A DNA stretch of 64,000 nucleotides from Candidatus Pelagibacter communis (GCF_012932795.1 NZ_LANA01000001.1:500802-564801); one strand, 5' to 3'; positions 1 to 13,345 are shown, counted from the first letter of the stretch. Numbers and translations: made by a program. The notes: generated from the letters alone by a model not told the origin.

Positions 1-2153
1 AAAGCTTAATTCCTGCTTTGGAACAAATAATAAAGATTAGTGGTCAGTCTGCAGTTAAAGAGGTTAAGATTGGCATGTCCCATAGAGGTAGACTAAATGT
101 GTTAGCAAATGTTTTGCAGAAATCTTACAAAAGAATATTTAATGAATTTGCTGGAGAGATTAATGCATCATCAGAAGAAGGAGCTGGAGATGTTAAGTAT
201 CACCTAGGAGCATCTTCAAATAGAGATTTTGATGGAAATTCTGTGCATGTTAGTTTAACAGATAATCCATCTCACTTAGAAGCTGTTAATCCAGTAGTTC
301 TTGGGCAAACAAGAGCAAAACAATTTTTTCATAAAGATAAAGAGAGAAATAAAGTAATACCTATATTGATACATGGTGATGCTGCATTTGCGGGACAAGG
401 TGTGGTAGCAGAATGTTTTGCGATGTCTGGTTTACCAGGTCATAACACTGGTGGAACAATTCATATTATTGTAAATAACCAAATAGGTTTCACAACAAGT
501 CCAAGATTTGCACGATCTTCACCTTATCCATCAGATATAGCAAAAATGGTTGATGCACCAATTATTCATGCTAATGGAGACGACCCAGAAGCAGTTGTTT
601 ATGCGGCTAGAATAGCTACTGAGTTCAGATTGAAATTTAATAGAGACGTTGTTATAGATTTAATTTGCTATAGAAGGTTTGGTCATAATGAAGGAGATGA
701 GCCATCATTTACTCAACCATTGATGTACGAAAAAATTAGATCACATCCCTCTCCAGTAAATGTCTATGGGAATAAATTGATAGCTGAAAATACAATTACT
801 AATGATATTTTAGAAAGTTCAGTAAAAGAATTTAAAAATTTACTTGATGACCAATTTAAAAATGCAAAAAACTACAAACCTCAAATTGAATGGTTTGAAG
901 GCACATGGTCAGCATATAAACCTGAAAAAGGAAAAGATAAAAGAGGAATAACAGGCGCAGATACTAAAAAACTTTTAGAGATTTCAGAAAAAATAAATTC
1001 TTCTTCTGAAGAACTAAATTTACATAAAACAATAATCAAAATATTAAATTCAAGAAAAGAAGCAGTTAAAAATGGTTCAAACATAGACTGGTCAACTGCA
1101 GAAGCGCTAGCATTTGGATCTTTATTAGAAGAAGGATACCCTGTTAGACTAGTTGGCCAAGATTCTGGTAGAGGAACTTTTAGTCAAAGACATTCTGTTT
1201 TAAGGAATCAATTAAATAACAGCCGCTATATTCCATTAAATAATATTTCAAAAAATCAAAAACAATTTGAAGTAGTAGATAGTTTTTTATCAGAATTAGC
1301 TGTTCTAGGTTTCGAGTATGGTTATAGTCTTGTTGAGCCTAACACACTAACACTTTGGGAAGCACAGTTTGGAGATTTTGCTAATGGAGCACAAATTGTC
1401 ATTGACCAATTTATTGCATCTGGTGAAAGAAAATGGACAAGAGCATCAGGATTAGTATTATTATTACCACATGGATATGAAGGTCAAGGTCCAGAACACT
1501 CATCAGCTCGTTTAGAAAGATTTTTACAATTATGCTCTAATGACAACATGCAAGTAATGAATTGCACTACACCAGCAAATTATTTCCATGCATTAAGAAG
1601 ACAAATGCATAGAGATTTTAGAAAGCCACTAATTATGATGACACCAAAATCTTTACTAAGAAACAAGTATTGTGTTTCTAACTTAGAAGATTTTAATAAG
1701 GAAAATTCATTTCATAGAATATTATGGGATCATGCTGTGGACCCAAAATCTAATGGTTTTATAAAATTAAAAAAAGCCTCAGAAATAAAAAAGGTAATAA
1801 TGTGTTCAGGTAAAGTTTATTTTGATTTATTAGACGCTAGAGAAAAATTAAAAAAAGATGATGTAATATTGTTCAGAATTGAACAATTATATCCATTTCC
1901 AGCCAAGACTCTTGTTAAAGAACTTAAGCCTTATGCTAAAAATGCAAAGTTTTACTGGTGTCAGGAAGAACCAAAAAATATGGGAGCATGGTTTTCAGCA
2001 AGAGACTATATACAATGGACATTAGATACCATTAACGCTAATAATAGAGAAATTTCTTATATAGGAAGAAGTCCAGATGCATCTCCTGCAACAGGATATG
2101 CAAAAAGACACATTGCACAACAGCAGGAAATTATTAATAAGGTTTTTGAATAA
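1..2153 (+). CDS. sucA: 2-oxoglutarate dehydrogenase E1 component, 5'-truncated by window
   Basis: Thiamine-diphosphate-dependent E1 subunit of the 2-oxoglutarate dehydrogenase complex (TCA cycle); it decarboxylates 2-oxoglutarate and transfers the succinyl group to the lipoyl arm of SucB. The frame is open to the left edge (codons from base 3 read S-L-I-P-A-L-E-Q), so the apparent TTG start at 18 is internal. About 716 C-terminal residues are present; full-length family members have roughly 930-980. Visible signatures are the TPP-binding stretch [15 protein letters not shown] with [17 protein letters not shown], the transketolase-like C-terminal half with [19 protein letters not shown] residues, and the [10 protein letters not shown] region near the end. 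sucB starts one base after the stop, so the two are co-transcribed. Confidence 0.97.
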   Translation, partial: SLIPALEQIIKISGQSAVKEVKIGMSHRGRLNVLANVLQKSYKRIFNEFAGEINASSEEGAGDVKYHLGASSNRDFDGNSVHVSLTDNPSHLEAVNPVVLGQTRAKQFFHKDKERNKVIPILIHGDAAFAGQGVVAECFAMSGLPGHNTGGTIHIIVNNQIGFTTSPRFARSSPYPSDIAKMVDAPIIHANGDDPEAVVYAARIATEFRLKFNRDVVIDLICYRRFGHNEGDEPSFTQPLMYEKIRSHPSPVNVYGNKLIAENTITNDILESSVKEFKNLLDDQFKNAKNYKPQIEWFEGTWSAYKPEKGKDKRGITGADTKKLLEISEKINSSSEELNLHKTIIKILNSRKEAVKNGSNIDWSTAEALAFGSLLEEGYPVRLVGQDSGRGTFSQRHSVLRNQLNNSRYIPLNNISKNQKQFEVVDSFLSELAVLGFEYGYSLVEPNTLTLWEAQFGDFANGAQIVIDQFIASGERKWTRASGLVLLLPHGYEGQGPEHSSARLERFLQLCSNDNMQVMNCTTPANYFHALRRQMHRDFRKPLIMMTPKSLLRNKYCVSNLEDFNKENSFHRILWDHAVDPKSNGFIKLKKASEIKKVIMCSGKVYFDLLDAREKLKKDDVILFRIEQLYPFPAKTLVKELKPYAKNAKFYWCQEEPKNMGAWFSARDYIQWTLDTINANNREISYIGRSPDASPATGYAKRHIAQQQEIINKVFE

Positions 2154-2154
2154 A

Positions 2155-3465
2155 ATGAATGAAAAAATTTTAGTACCCGTTTTAGGTGAAAGTATAACCG
2201 AAGCAACCGTTGCTAAGTGGCTTAAAAAAGAGGGTGATACAGTTGAAGCAGATGAGGCAATTGTAGAACTGGAAACTGACAAAGTTAACTTAGAAGTTCC
2301 ATCTCCTATAGATGGAGTTTTGTCTGAAATAAATTCAAAAGATGGAGAAACAGTTGAAGTCGGAGCTTTACTTGGTTCAATAAACCAAAATGGAGTTCAG
2401 TCTGCTGAAAAAAAAATAATTACAAAAATTGAGCCTAGGAAAGCAGAAAATAATGTTATTAATTTAGAAGTAAAAAAGGAAACACCCAAAGTTTTCAAAG
2501 AGCCTGAAGAAGATCCTTTAATATTAACAAATGAAATTAAAGAAGAAGCACCATTAATATTAAAAAATGAGAACAATGAAGGCAAACCCGAATCCTCAAA
2601 TAAAAATAAAGAAATACTTTCTCCATCAGTGAGAAAAATTGTTGTTGAGAATAAAATTGATTTAGAAAAAGTTAGAGGCTCAGGTAAAGAGGGTAGAATT
2701 CTTAAAGGTGACCTAATTAGCATGATGGGAGAGAACCCACAGCCATCAGAAAGAAAAATTAAATATGGTCAAGAAGAGAGAATTAAAATGTCTAGGCTTA
2801 GACAGACAATTGCAAAAAGATTAAAACAAGCACAAGAAAATGCAGCATTATTAACAACCTTTAATGAAGTTGATATGACTAGCATAATGGAAATGAGAAA
2901 AGAGAACCAGGAAGACTTCCAAAGCAGATATGAGATTAAATTAGGGTTTATGTCATTTTTTGTAAAAGCATGTGTTGCAGCACTAAAAATATACCCATCA
3001 GTTAATGCTGAAATTGATGGAGACGAAATTATTTATAAAAATTATTATAATATAAGTTTTGCAGTAGGAACTGAAAAGGGATTAGTAGTACCAGTATTAA
3101 GAGATGCAGATCAATTATCATTTGCTGATATCGAAAAAAATATTAAAACTATTTCTGAAAAGGCAAGAGATGGAAAAATAACCATAGAAGACCTTCAAGG
3201 TGGAACCTTTACAATTAGTAATGGTGGAGTTTATGGCTCAATGTTATCTACTCCAATATTAAATTTACCTCAATCTGGTGTACTAGGTATGCACAATATA
3301 GTTGAGAGACCAATGGTAGTTGATGGTGAGATTAAAATTAGACCTATTATGTATCTTGCCTTGTCTTATGATCACAGAATTATAGATGGAAAAGAGTCAG
3401 TATCGTTCTTAAAAATGGTTAAAGAAAACTTAGAGGATCCAAGAAGGTTATTTTTAAATATTTAA
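2155..3465 (+). CDS. sucB: dihydrolipoamide succinyltransferase (E2 of 2-oxoglutarate dehydrogenase)
   Basis: E2 core of the 2-oxoglutarate dehydrogenase complex; it moves the succinyl group from lipoamide to CoA. In order: a lipoyl domain with the lipoylated lysine in ETDKV (K43), a charged Glu/Lys/Asn-rich linker (about residues 85-155), a peripheral subunit-binding domain ([15 protein letters not shown], then [13 protein letters not shown]), and the acyltransferase domain ending with the active-site [10 protein letters not shown] chose ATG 2155, one base after the sucA stop, because the protein then begins exactly at the lipoyl domain ([13 protein letters not shown]); a start at 2077 would lie deep inside sucA. 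The 436-residue length is normal. lpdA follows with no gap. Confidence 0.97.
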   Translation: MNEKILVPVLGESITEATVAKWLKKEGDTVEADEAIVELETDKVNLEVPSPIDGVLSEINSKDGETVEVGALLGSINQNGVQSAEKKIITKIEPRKAENNVINLEVKKETPKVFKEPEEDPLILTNEIKEEAPLILKNENNEGKPESSNKNKEILSPSVRKIVVENKIDLEKVRGSGKEGRILKGDLISMMGENPQPSERKIKYGQEERIKMSRLRQTIAKRLKQAQENAALLTTFNEVDMTSIMEMRKENQEDFQSRYEIKLGFMSFFVKACVAALKIYPSVNAEIDGDEIIYKNYYNISFAVGTEKGLVVPVLRDADQLSFADIEKNIKTISEKARDGKITIEDLQGGTFTISNGGVYGSMLSTPILNLPQSGVLGMHNIVERPMVVDGEIKIRPIMYLALSYDHRIIDGKESVSFLKMVKENLEDPRRLFLNI

Positions 3466-4866
3466 ATGTCAGATAAATTTCAAGCAGTTGTAATAGGTGG
3501 AGGTCCAGGAGGCTATGTGTGTGCAATAAGATTAGCTCAACTGGGTCTTAAAACTGCATGTATAGAATCTAGAGGTTCATTAGGAGGCACTTGTTTAAAT
3601 GTGGGGTGCATACCTTCTAAAAATTTATTAAATCTTTCAGAGAATTATCATAAAGCACAAAACTTCTCTAAACTTGGGATAGAAGTTGGTGAAGTCAAAC
3701 TTAATCTTCAAAAAATGATGAAAAATAAGGAAAAGGCAGTAACTGTACTGACAAAAGGTGTGGAGTTCCTATTTAAGAAAAATAAAGTTGCTTATTTTAA
3801 AGGTACTGGAAGCTTCAAATCTGCAGATAAAATCTCAATATTAGATGATCAAAAAAAAGAAACTATCATAGAAACTGAAAAAACTGTCATTAGCACAGGA
3901 TCTGTCGCAGTTTCATTGCCAGGAATTGAATTTGATGAAAAAATAATTGTATCTTCAACAGGTGCATTAACTCTGCAATCGGTTCCAAAAAAAATGGTTG
4001 TAGTTGGTGGAGGTTATATAGGATTAGAGATGGGATCTGTTTGGTCTAGATTAGGTGCTGAAGTTCATGTGGTAGAATTTCTTGACCATATTACGCCAGG
4101 AATGGATAGAGAAATAGCGTCAGAATTTATGAAAATTTTAAAGAAACAAGGAATTAACTTCCACATGCAAACTAAAGTAGAGGGTATTACTAAAAACACC
4201 AATGGAGCTAGTGTTTCAACATCTGACAAAGATGGAAAAAAATTAAATTTTGATTGTGATGTTGTTCTTATATCTGTTGGCAGAAAACCTAACACTAACA
4301 ATTTAAATTTAGAAGCAATTGGTGTTGAATTGGATGAAAAGAAAAGAATTATAACAAATAAAAGCTTTCAAACGAATGTAAGTAATGTTTATGCAATTGG
4401 CGATGTAATAGATGGACCAATGTTAGCGCACAAAGCTGAAGATGAAGGTATTGCTGTTGCTGAAAATATTGCAGGACAATCAGGGCATGTTAATTATGAC
4501 ATTATCCCAGGTGTTGTTTATACGACACCAGAAGTTGCCTCAATAGGGAAAACTGAAGAGCAACTAAAAGAAGCAAATACAAAATATAAAATTGGCAAAT
4601 TTTCATTTATGGCAAACTCAAGAGCCAAAGCAATTGATGAAGCAGAGGGTTTTGTTAAGATTTTAGCAGATGAAAAAACAGATAAAATTTTAGGGGCTCA
4701 TCTTATTGGCCCTCATGCAGGTGAATTAATTGGAGAAATTGGAGTTGCAATGGAGTTTGGTGCAAGTGCCGAAGATATTGCAAGAACGTGTCATGCACAC
4801 CCAACATTCTCAGAAGCTGTAAAAGAAGCAGCATTATCAGTAGATAAAAGAGCAATACACTCTTAA
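3466..4866 (+). CDS. lpdA: dihydrolipoyl dehydrogenase (E3)
   Basis: FAD flavoprotein that reoxidises dihydrolipoamide with NAD+, the E3 subunit serving 2-oxoacid dehydrogenase complexes. Seen: N-terminal FAD-binding GGGPGGYVCA, the redox-active disulfide motif GGTCLNVGCIPSK, a second nucleotide-binding glycine cluster (VVGGGYIGLEMGS), the YAIGDV segment, and the C-terminal dimerisation domain with the catalytic His-Glu pair in HAHPTFSEA. 466 residues is the usual length. The ATG directly abuts the sucB stop, so sucA-sucB-lpdA form one operon in this order, as in other alphaproteobacteria. No clear terminator is visible in the 22 bases before priA. Confidence 0.97.
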   Translation: MSDKFQAVVIGGGPGGYVCAIRLAQLGLKTACIESRGSLGGTCLNVGCIPSKNLLNLSENYHKAQNFSKLGIEVGEVKLNLQKMMKNKEKAVTVLTKGVEFLFKKNKVAYFKGTGSFKSADKISILDDQKKETIIETEKTVISTGSVAVSLPGIEFDEKIIVSSTGALTLQSVPKKMVVVGGGYIGLEMGSVWSRLGAEVHVVEFLDHITPGMDREIASEFMKILKKQGINFHMQTKVEGITKNTNGASVSTSDKDGKKLNFDCDVVLISVGRKPNTNNLNLEAIGVELDEKKRIITNKSFQTNVSNVYAIGDVIDGPMLAHKAEDEGIAVAENIAGQSGHVNYDIIPGVVYTTPEVASIGKTEEQLKEANTKYKIGKFSFMANSRAKAIDEAEGFVKILADEKTDKILGAHLIGPHAGELIGEIGVAMEFGASAEDIARTCHAHPTFSEAVKEAALSVDKRAIHS

Positions 4867-4888
4867 AGTATTTTCATATTATAAAGAT

Positions 4889-6844
4889 ATGAAAGTACCG
4901 ATTCTTATACCAAATATTTTTAATCATCCATTTACCTATAATTCAGATTTAAATTTAAAGGTTGGAGACTATGTAGTAGTACCTTTTGGAAAATCAGAAG
5001 TTACTGGAGTTGTATGGGATGATTTTGAAAAAAAAACAAACAAAAATTTTGCAATTAAAAAAGTTTTAAGAAAATTAGATGTTCCATCACTAAAGAAAAA
5101 TACAATTAAATTCTTAAATTGGTTTTCTGAATACAATATGACCCCTAAAGGTATGGCATTAAAATTGTTATTATTAAGTAGTGGTGCCATAGAAAAGTTG
5201 CCAATTGGAGTGTATGAGCCATTCAAAATTGACATCAAAGAAAATGAAATAAAACTTTCTAAAGAGCAAAAAGATTCATTAAAAAAAATGAATGTATTAA
5301 ATCAAAAATTTAGAGTTCATGTTTTACAAGGCACTACGGGGTCTGGTAAAACTGTGGTTTATTTTGAGGCTTTAAAAAAGATAATTAATAAGGGTTTTCA
5401 AGGGTTAATTCTATTGCCAGAAATTGGATTAACAGGACAATTTCAAAATAAATTTATAGAATTTTTTGGATTCAAACCTGCTGTATGGCACTCAGGTATT
5501 ACAAAAAAAAATAAAGAAATTATTTGGAGTGGAATAGCAAATGATAAAATTAAAGTTGTAATTGGTGCTCGGTCATCATTGTTTTTACCTTTTAAAAAAC
5601 TAGGATTAATCATTGTTGATGAAGAACATGATCAATCTTATAAACAAGACGAGGGAGTAACTTACAATGCTAGAGATATGGCAATTTCTAGAGCATCCTT
5701 TGAAAATATTCCAATCAATTTAATAACAGCCGTCCCCTCTATTGAAACTTATGACAATATTAAAAAAGGCAAATATAGTTTATCAAAACTTGATCAAAGA
5801 TATTTAAATGCATCTTTACCAAAATATGAAATAATTAATCTTAATAATTCAAAGTTAGAATCTCAATCTTGGATATCAAAAGTAACAATTGAGAAAGTAA
5901 AATTTCATCTTGAAAAAAAAGATCAAGTATTATTTTTTTTAAATAGAAGAGGATTTTCACCTCATGTATTATGTAAAAAATGTTTTATTAGTTATTCATG
6001 TCCAAATTGTTCAATAAATTTGGTTTATCACAAAAACAAAAAAAATTTATTATGTCACTACTGTGGATACAAAGCTTTACTAAATAGGAACTGCTCAAAA
6101 GAAGGAAAATGTGATTTTATTTTTAGTGGGCCTGGAGTTGAAAGGATATCTGATGAAGTAAAAAAAATTTTCCCCACCAAGGAAACAACTATATTTTCTA
6201 GCGATACAATGAATAAAAAAAGTTCAGTAGATGTTTTAGAAAAAATTATAGATAATAAAATTCAAATTTTAATTGGAACTCAATTAATCTCAAAAGGATT
6301 TCATTTTCCAAGCTTAAACTGTATTGTTGTTGTTGATATCGATTTATCATCACAAGGTCATGACTTACGGGGTGCAGAAAAGAATTTACAATTATATCAT
6401 CAACTCTCAGGAAGAGCAGGAAGAACAGGAAAACCAGCAACTGTTTATTTTCAAACTTATAACTTAGATACCAAAATGATAACAGACATTACAAATAAAG
6501 ATCCTGATATTTTTTTAGATAAAGAACTTGAAATTAGAAGGGAAAATAATCTTCCACCGTTTCAGAGATTTATTGCTTTAATAATTACTGGCAGCAATGA
6601 AAGAGAACTTGAAAAGGAAGCTTATAAGTTTAAAGTTTTCATAGAAAGTGCTGTCGAAGGTAGAGTTCTTGGCCCTGTAAATGCACCTATATTTAGATTA
6701 AAAAGAAAGTTCAGAGTAAGACTTTTAATCAGAGGCAGAAAATCTTTAAAAGTACAGAGTTCACTAGCCAAAATCATTGAAAAATTCAAATTTCCCACTG
6801 GAATGAAACTAACAGTTGATGTTGATCCAATAAACTTCAATTAA
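4889..6844 (+). CDS. priA: primosomal protein N' (replication restart helicase PriA)
   Basis: Superfamily 2 DNA helicase that reloads the replisome at stalled forks. Seen: N-terminal DNA-binding domain, Walker A GTTGSGKT, Walker B DEEHD, four Cys pairs of the zinc-binding insert (CKKC, CPNC, CHYC, then C-x6-C), motif V/VI region with GTQLISKG and QLSGRAGR, and a C-terminal domain. At 651 residues it is shorter than the E. coli enzyme (about 730). Motif III, usually S-A-T-P-S, reads T-A-V-P-S here (around base 5740), an unusual substitution in a motif that couples ATP hydrolysis to unwinding. It sits 22 bases after lpdA and in front of the atp operon; priA next to F1 genes is common in alphaproteobacteria. 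Confidence 0.95.
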   Translation: MKVPILIPNIFNHPFTYNSDLNLKVGDYVVVPFGKSEVTGVVWDDFEKKTNKNFAIKKVLRKLDVPSLKKNTIKFLNWFSEYNMTPKGMALKLLLLSSGAIEKLPIGVYEPFKIDIKENEIKLSKEQKDSLKKMNVLNQKFRVHVLQGTTGSGKTVVYFEALKKIINKGFQGLILLPEIGLTGQFQNKFIEFFGFKPAVWHSGITKKNKEIIWSGIANDKIKVVIGARSSLFLPFKKLGLIIVDEEHDQSYKQDEGVTYNARDMAISRASFENIPINLITAVPSIETYDNIKKGKYSLSKLDQRYLNASLPKYEIINLNNSKLESQSWISKVTIEKVKFHLEKKDQVLFFLNRRGFSPHVLCKKCFISYSCPNCSINLVYHKNKKNLLCHYCGYKALLNRNCSKEGKCDFIFSGPGVERISDEVKKIFPTKETTIFSSDTMNKKSSVDVLEKIIDNKIQILIGTQLISKGFHFPSLNCIVVVDIDLSSQGHDLRGAEKNLQLYHQLSGRAGRTGKPATVYFQTYNLDTKMITDITNKDPDIFLDKELEIRRENNLPPFQRFIALIITGSNERELEKEAYKFKVFIESAVEGRVLGPVNAPIFRLKRKFRVRLLIRGRKSLKVQSSLAKIIEKFKFPTGMKLTVDVDPINFN

Positions 6845-6954
6845 CGGTGAAAAAACAACACTTTTAGACAATGTGTGACTTGAAGAGAATTGGGTCATAT
6901 GTTAATTAAAACTGAAATTTAATAAATCTTCAATTATTTATAAGGAACAATAAG
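6845..6954 (+). promoter_or_regulatory. intergenic region upstream of the atp operon
   Basis: This 110-base gap between priA and atpH should hold the promoter of atpHAGDC. The best box pair I can find is weak: TGTGAC at 6874 and TATGTT at 6898, 18 bases apart. A ribosome-binding site AAGGAA at 6942-6947 lies 7 bases before the TTG start of atpH and decides that start. No strong hairpin is seen. Confidence 0.4.
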
Positions 6955-7512
6955 TTGAGCAAAAATAAAGGTTTTTCAGAAACATCAGCTGGCAGATACT
7001 CTTTAGCACTTTATGAGTTAGCAATAGAAGCTAATAATTTAAGTGAGATTGAGGTTCATTCTGCTTCAATTATTAATTTAATTGCTTCAAGTAAAGATTT
7101 TAAATCTTTAATTAAGGATCCAACAAACAACAAAGAAGATCAATTGAATGCTCTAAGCAAAATTTCAGAACAATATAAATTAAATGAATTATTAACAAAA
7201 TTTTTAAACTTTCTAATATCTAAAAGAAGATTCTTTTACTTAGATAAAATCCTAAAAAGCTTTGTTGAGACATGTTCAATTAAAAGAGGCGAGTTAAAAG
7301 CAGAATTAATTTCTGCAAAAGATCTTACTGAAGATGAGATTAACAACATAAAAGAAGAATTGACTAAAAACTTTAGTTCAAAAATAAAATTAAACTACAA
7401 ACATGATGCAAGTTTAATTGGGGGTTTGATTGTGCAAGTCGGAAGCACAATGGTGGACACTTCCATTAAAAATAAATTACAACAAATCGAAAATAGGATG
7501 ATAGAGGCATAA
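6955..7512 (+). CDS. atpH: F1 ATP synthase subunit delta
   Basis: Delta subunit (OSCP homologue) of the F-type ATP synthase, part of the peripheral stalk joining F1 to the F0 b subunits. 185 residues, standard length; N-terminal helical domain (TSAGRYSLALYELA) and the conserved C-terminal stretch LIGGLIVQVGSTMVDTSIKNKL. The start is a TTG at 6955 preceded at normal distance by AAGGAA. First gene of the F1 cluster; atpA follows directly after the stop. The F0 genes are not here, as is usual in alphaproteobacteria, where they lie in a separate operon. Confidence 0.96.
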   Translation: MSKNKGFSETSAGRYSLALYELAIEANNLSEIEVHSASIINLIASSKDFKSLIKDPTNNKEDQLNALSKISEQYKLNELLTKFLNFLISKRRFFYLDKILKSFVETCSIKRGELKAELISAKDLTEDEINNIKEELTKNFSSKIKLNYKHDASLIGGLIVQVGSTMVDTSIKNKLQQIENRMIEA

Positions 7513-9048
7513 ATGGATATAAACCCATCAGAAGTAACAAAGATATTAAAAGAACAAATTAAAAAATTTGGCGATAAAGCTGAAGTGACTGAAGTTGGTC
7601 AAGTTTTGTCAGTAGGAGATGGTATTGCTAGAGTATACGGGCTAGATAACGTTCAAGCTGGAGAGATGGTAGAATTTTCTGATGGATCAAAAGGAATGGC
7701 TCTAAACTTAGAAAGTGAAAATGTTGGAGTTGTAATTTTTGGAGATGATAGAAAAATTAAAGAAGGTGACGTTGTTAAAAGAACAGGAAGTATTGTTGAT
7801 GCACCTGTTGGAAAAGAATTATTAGGAAGAGTCGTTGATGGATTAGGAAATCCAATCGATGGTAAAGGTGCTTTAGATAAAGCAACTAAAAGAAGTAGAG
7901 TTGAAGTAAAAGCTCCTGGAATTATTCCAAGACAATCAGTTAGTGAACCAATGCAAACAGGTTTAAAATCAATTGACAGTCTAGTTCCAGTTGGAAGAGG
8001 ACAGCGTGAATTAATTATTGGTGATAGACAAACTGGAAAAACTGCAGTTGCTATTGATGCGATCATTAACCAGAAAAAAATAAATGAATCTGGTGATGAG
8101 AAGCAAAAACTTTATTGTATCTATGTCGCTATAGGTCAAAAAAGATCTACCGTTAGACAAATTCAAAAAACTTTAGAAGAAGCTGGTGCAATGGAATATA
8201 CAACAATTGTAGCCGCTACTGCTTCAGATGCTGCTCCACTTCAGTTTTTAGCGCCATATACAGGCTGTACTATGGGTGAATACTATAGAGATAATGGTAT
8301 GCATTCATTAATCATCTATGATGATTTATCTAAACAGGCTGTAGCTTATAGACAAATGTCACTTTTATTAAGAAGACCTCCAGGAAGAGAAGCTTATCCG
8401 GGAGATGTATTTTATTTACACAGTAGATTACTTGAGAGAGCAGCCAAGCTTAGTGATGAGCATGGTGGAGGTTCGTTAACCGCTCTTCCTATAATTGAAA
8501 CACAAGGTGGAGACGTATCTGCTTTTATTCCTACTAATGTTATTTCAATTACAGATGGTCAAATATTTCTTGAAACAGAGTTATTTAACCAAGGAATTAG
8601 ACCAGCGATTAACGTAGGTCTATCAGTTTCTAGAGTTGGATCTGCAGCACAAACAAAAGCAATGAAAAAAGTTTCTGGTTCAATGAAGCTGGAGCTTGCT
8701 CAATATAGAGAGATGGCTGCCTTTGCACAATTCGGATCTGATTTAGATGCATCAACACAAAAACTTTTAAATAGAGGCTCAAAACTAACTGAACTTTTAA
8801 AACAAAAACAATATTCTCCTATGACAGTTGCTGAGCAAGTAATTTCAGTTTTCTGTGGAGTTAAAGGTTATTTGGATGATGTAGAGCTTAAAGATATTGC
8901 TGAGTTTGAATCTAAGATTATTGAAAAATGTAAATCTGAAAAACCAGAAATTTTAGAATCTGTTTTAAGCTCAGGTAAGCTTGAAGAAGATACTGAAAAA
9001 TCATTAGTTGAAACTATCATGGAACTTAAGAAGAACTTTAATTCTTAA
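7513..9048 (+). CDS. atpA: F1 ATP synthase subunit alpha
   Basis: Regulatory nucleotide-binding alpha subunit of the F1 catalytic head. 511 residues, full length. Seen: beta-barrel N-terminal domain, Walker [11 protein letters not shown] near residue 170, [11 protein letters not shown], the alpha/beta signature region [17 protein letters not shown] and the C-terminal helical domain. The ATG starts directly after the atpH stop, consistent with translational coupling. atpG follows after three bases. Confidence 0.98.
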   Translation: MDINPSEVTKILKEQIKKFGDKAEVTEVGQVLSVGDGIARVYGLDNVQAGEMVEFSDGSKGMALNLESENVGVVIFGDDRKIKEGDVVKRTGSIVDAPVGKELLGRVVDGLGNPIDGKGALDKATKRSRVEVKAPGIIPRQSVSEPMQTGLKSIDSLVPVGRGQRELIIGDRQTGKTAVAIDAIINQKKINESGDEKQKLYCIYVAIGQKRSTVRQIQKTLEEAGAMEYTTIVAATASDAAPLQFLAPYTGCTMGEYYRDNGMHSLIIYDDLSKQAVAYRQMSLLLRRPPGREAYPGDVFYLHSRLLERAAKLSDEHGGGSLTALPIIETQGGDVSAFIPTNVISITDGQIFLETELFNQGIRPAINVGLSVSRVGSAAQTKAMKKVSGSMKLELAQYREMAAFAQFGSDLDASTQKLLNRGSKLTELLKQKQYSPMTVAEQVISVFCGVKGYLDDVELKDIAEFESKIIEKCKSEKPEILESVLSSGKLEEDTEKSLVETIMELKKNFNS

Positions 9049-9051
9049 AAT

Positions 9052-11347
<2,296 letters not shown>

Positions 11348-11348
<1 letters not shown>

Positions 11349-11740
11349 TGAGTGAAGAGTTTAAAATAGAAATTGTAAACCCAGAAAATTCTTTTCTTTC
11401 TAGAGAAGATGTAACAGAAGTTGTTGTACCTGCTTTTGAAGGAGAAATGGGAATTTTAAAGGATCATATCTCAATTATTTCATTTTTAAAGCCAGGGATT
11501 ATTAAAATCTTTTCTAAATCAAGAGAAGACAATTACTACGTTGAGGATGGAATTGTTGAATTTAAAAATAATAATTTATCAGTTCTAACAAGTTCTATTT
11601 TTAATATTAAAGATATTGATAAAGATAAAATTAGTGAACTACTTGCTCAAGCAGAAGAAAATTCAAAAAATAGTGACATTACAGATCAAAATAAATACTT
11701 AGTTGATCAAAAAATTGATGTGCTAAAAACTCTTAATTAA
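11348..11740 (+). CDS. atpC: F1 ATP synthase subunit epsilon
   Basis: Epsilon subunit of the rotor, able to inhibit ATP hydrolysis in many bacteria. 130 residues: N-terminal beta-sandwich (PENSFLSREDVTEVVVPAFEGEMGIL) and a C-terminal helical hairpin. Last gene of atpHAGDC. Its stop codon overlaps the opposing rppH stop by 8 bases in the palindrome TTAATTAA (11733-11740), so no room remains for a separate terminator. Confidence 0.95.
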
Positions 11741-12209
11741 GAATTTCTTTTACCTTCTCTTTAACATCTTTGTACACATGTAGCTTAAAGTCTACAACTA
11801 GGTCAGTTATATTTTCAAGATCAATCCATTTCCATTCACAAAATTCAGGATTTTTAGTTTTAATATTAACTTCACTATCTTGACCTAAAAACTTCATTAC
11901 AAACCACTTTTGCTCCTGACCTCTATATTTGCCTTTCCAAATAATTCCTATTAAATTTTTAGGCAAATCGTAAGAGATTAATCCATCCAATTCTTTGACT
12001 AGATCTACATTCTTGATACTAGTTTCTTCTTCTAATTCACGATAAGCAGCAGAGAGATAGTCTTCACCTTTGTCAACACCACCCTGAGGCATTTGCCAGA
12101 AATTTTTTGGATTATCAATTCTTTTTGCAACAAAGACTTTATTTTCTTTATTTATTAAAACAATTCCAACTCCACTTCTAAGAGGTAAAAGTATATCTTT
12201 ATTAGTCAT
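11733..12209 (-). CDS. rppH: RNA pyrophosphohydrolase (Nudix family)
   Basis: Nudix hydrolase that removes pyrophosphate from mRNA 5' ends and starts RNase E-dependent decay. 158 residues. The Nudix box runs from GGVDKGE through RELEEETSI (about residues 43-65); the usual Gly of E-E-x-G-U is Ser here, which also occurs in some family members. N-terminal RSGVGIVLINKENKVFVAKR and QMPQGG match the RppH/IalA subgroup rather than other Nudix proteins. Its ATG directly abuts the ctpA stop, so it ends the long minus-strand operon; a ctpA-rppH neighbourhood is common in alphaproteobacteria. Confidence 0.93.
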   Translation of the reverse strand: MTNKDILLPLRSGVGIVLINKENKVFVAKRIDNPKNFWQMPQGGVDKGEDYLSAAYRELEEETSIKNVDLVKELDGLISYDLPKNLIGIIWKGKYRGQEQKWFVMKFLGQDSEVNIKTKNPEFCEWKWIDLENITDLVVDFKLHVYKDVKEKVKEILN

Positions 12210-13343
12210 TTATCCATTGAGTAACTTTAAAGCAAAGTTTAATTGATTATCAGTTTCAGAATTAAATTTAAAATTTTCAGAACTTTCTATTACCTCTATA
12301 TCAGGTGTTACACCTACTTCAGAAATAGATTTTCCAGAAGGTAGATAATATTTTGCAATCGTTAATCTGATAGCGCCTCTATTTTTTAGAGGTATTATTG
12401 ATTGAACAGAACCTTTTCCATAACTATTTTCTCCAAGTATAATAGCTCTTTTATGATCTTTTAATGCGCCAGCAACTATTTCTGATGCTGATGCTGATCC
12501 ATAATTAATAAGTACAACCAATGTTTTGCCATTTGTTAAGTCACCTTTTTTTGCAAACCATTTTCTATTTTCTGAAACTTTTCGACTTTTAGTTGATACA
12601 ATTTCACCATTCTCTAAAAAGAAATCTGAAATTTTAATTGCCTGAGAAAGTAAACCGCCTGGATTATTTCTTAAATCCAAAATAAATCCTTTTAGATCTT
12701 TATTTTTATTAAATTTTTTAATATTTTTTTTAATTTGATCACTGCTATTTTCATTAAAGGAAGTCAGTCTAATATAACCAATGTTATTTTCTACAAGTTC
12801 AGATTTAACTGATTGAACTTGGATGATTTCTCTAGTTATGTTAAAGACTAATGCTTTTTTAACACCACGTCTTCTTACTGTTATTTCAATGCTTGATCCT
12901 ACAGGTCCTCTCATTAAATCAACAGCTTCCATTAATGATTTTCCTTGAACCTGCACATTTTTAACTTTTACAATATAATCACCAGCTTTTAATCCTGCTT
13001 TTGAAGCAGGAGTATTATCGATTGGAGAAATTACCTTTACAACACCAGCTTCCATACCAACTTCAATACCAAGTCCACCGAATTCACCACTTGTTTCAGT
13101 TTGCATTCCTTCAAAACTTTCTGGAGTCATGTAAGCTGAATAAGGGTCTAAAGATTGCAACAATCCATTTATTGCAGCATCCATACTTTTAGATTGATCA
13201 ATCTCATTTACATATTCTTTATTAATTTTTTCAAGAACTTCACCAAATAGATCTATTTTTTTATAAATATCACTATTGTCAGAATAGCTTATTTCAAAAA
13301 AAAATAGAGCTACTGTAATAAAGGTTAATAATTTTTTCATCAT
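12210..13343 (-). CDS. ctpA: C-terminal processing peptidase (S41 family)
   Basis: Periplasmic serine protease of the tail-specific/CtpA type. 377 residues: a signal peptide (MMKKLLTFITVALFFFEISYS), a PDZ domain (around residues 95-175, with GGLGIEVG and ADYIVKV-type segments), and the S41 catalytic domain with nucleophile Ser in GSASASE and general-base Lys in YGKGSVQ. Substrates are likely envelope proteins or peptidoglycan hydrolases; this is inference from the family. It lies 2 bases downstream of rsfS. CATCAT at the start allows initiation at either of two consecutive Met codons. Confidence 0.95.
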   Translation of the reverse strand: MMKKLLTFITVALFFFEISYSDNSDIYKKIDLFGEVLEKINKEYVNEIDQSKSMDAAINGLLQSLDPYSAYMTPESFEGMQTETSGEFGGLGIEVGMEAGVVKVISPIDNTPASKAGLKAGDYIVKVKNVQVQGKSLMEAVDLMRGPVGSSIEITVRRRGVKKALVFNITREIIQVQSVKSELVENNIGYIRLTSFNENSSDQIKKNIKKFNKNKDLKGFILDLRNNPGGLLSQAIKISDFFLENGEIVSTKSRKVSENRKWFAKKGDLTNGKTLVVLINYGSASASEIVAGALKDHKRAIILGENSYGKGSVQSIIPLKNRGAIRLTIAKYYLPSGKSISEVGVTPDIEVIESSENFKFNSETDNQLNFALKLLNG

Positions 13344-13345
13344 AC

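Noticed and set aside
2077..2154. Upstream in-frame start for sucB inside sucA
   Set aside because: The residues it adds are a frame-shifted reading of the sucA end; the lipoyl domain begins exactly at ATG 2155.
7653..8066. Long open frame (137 codons) antisense to atpA
   Set aside because: It mirrors the codon pattern of atpA, has no ribosome-binding site and resembles no protein family; a shadow of a highly biased coding sequence.
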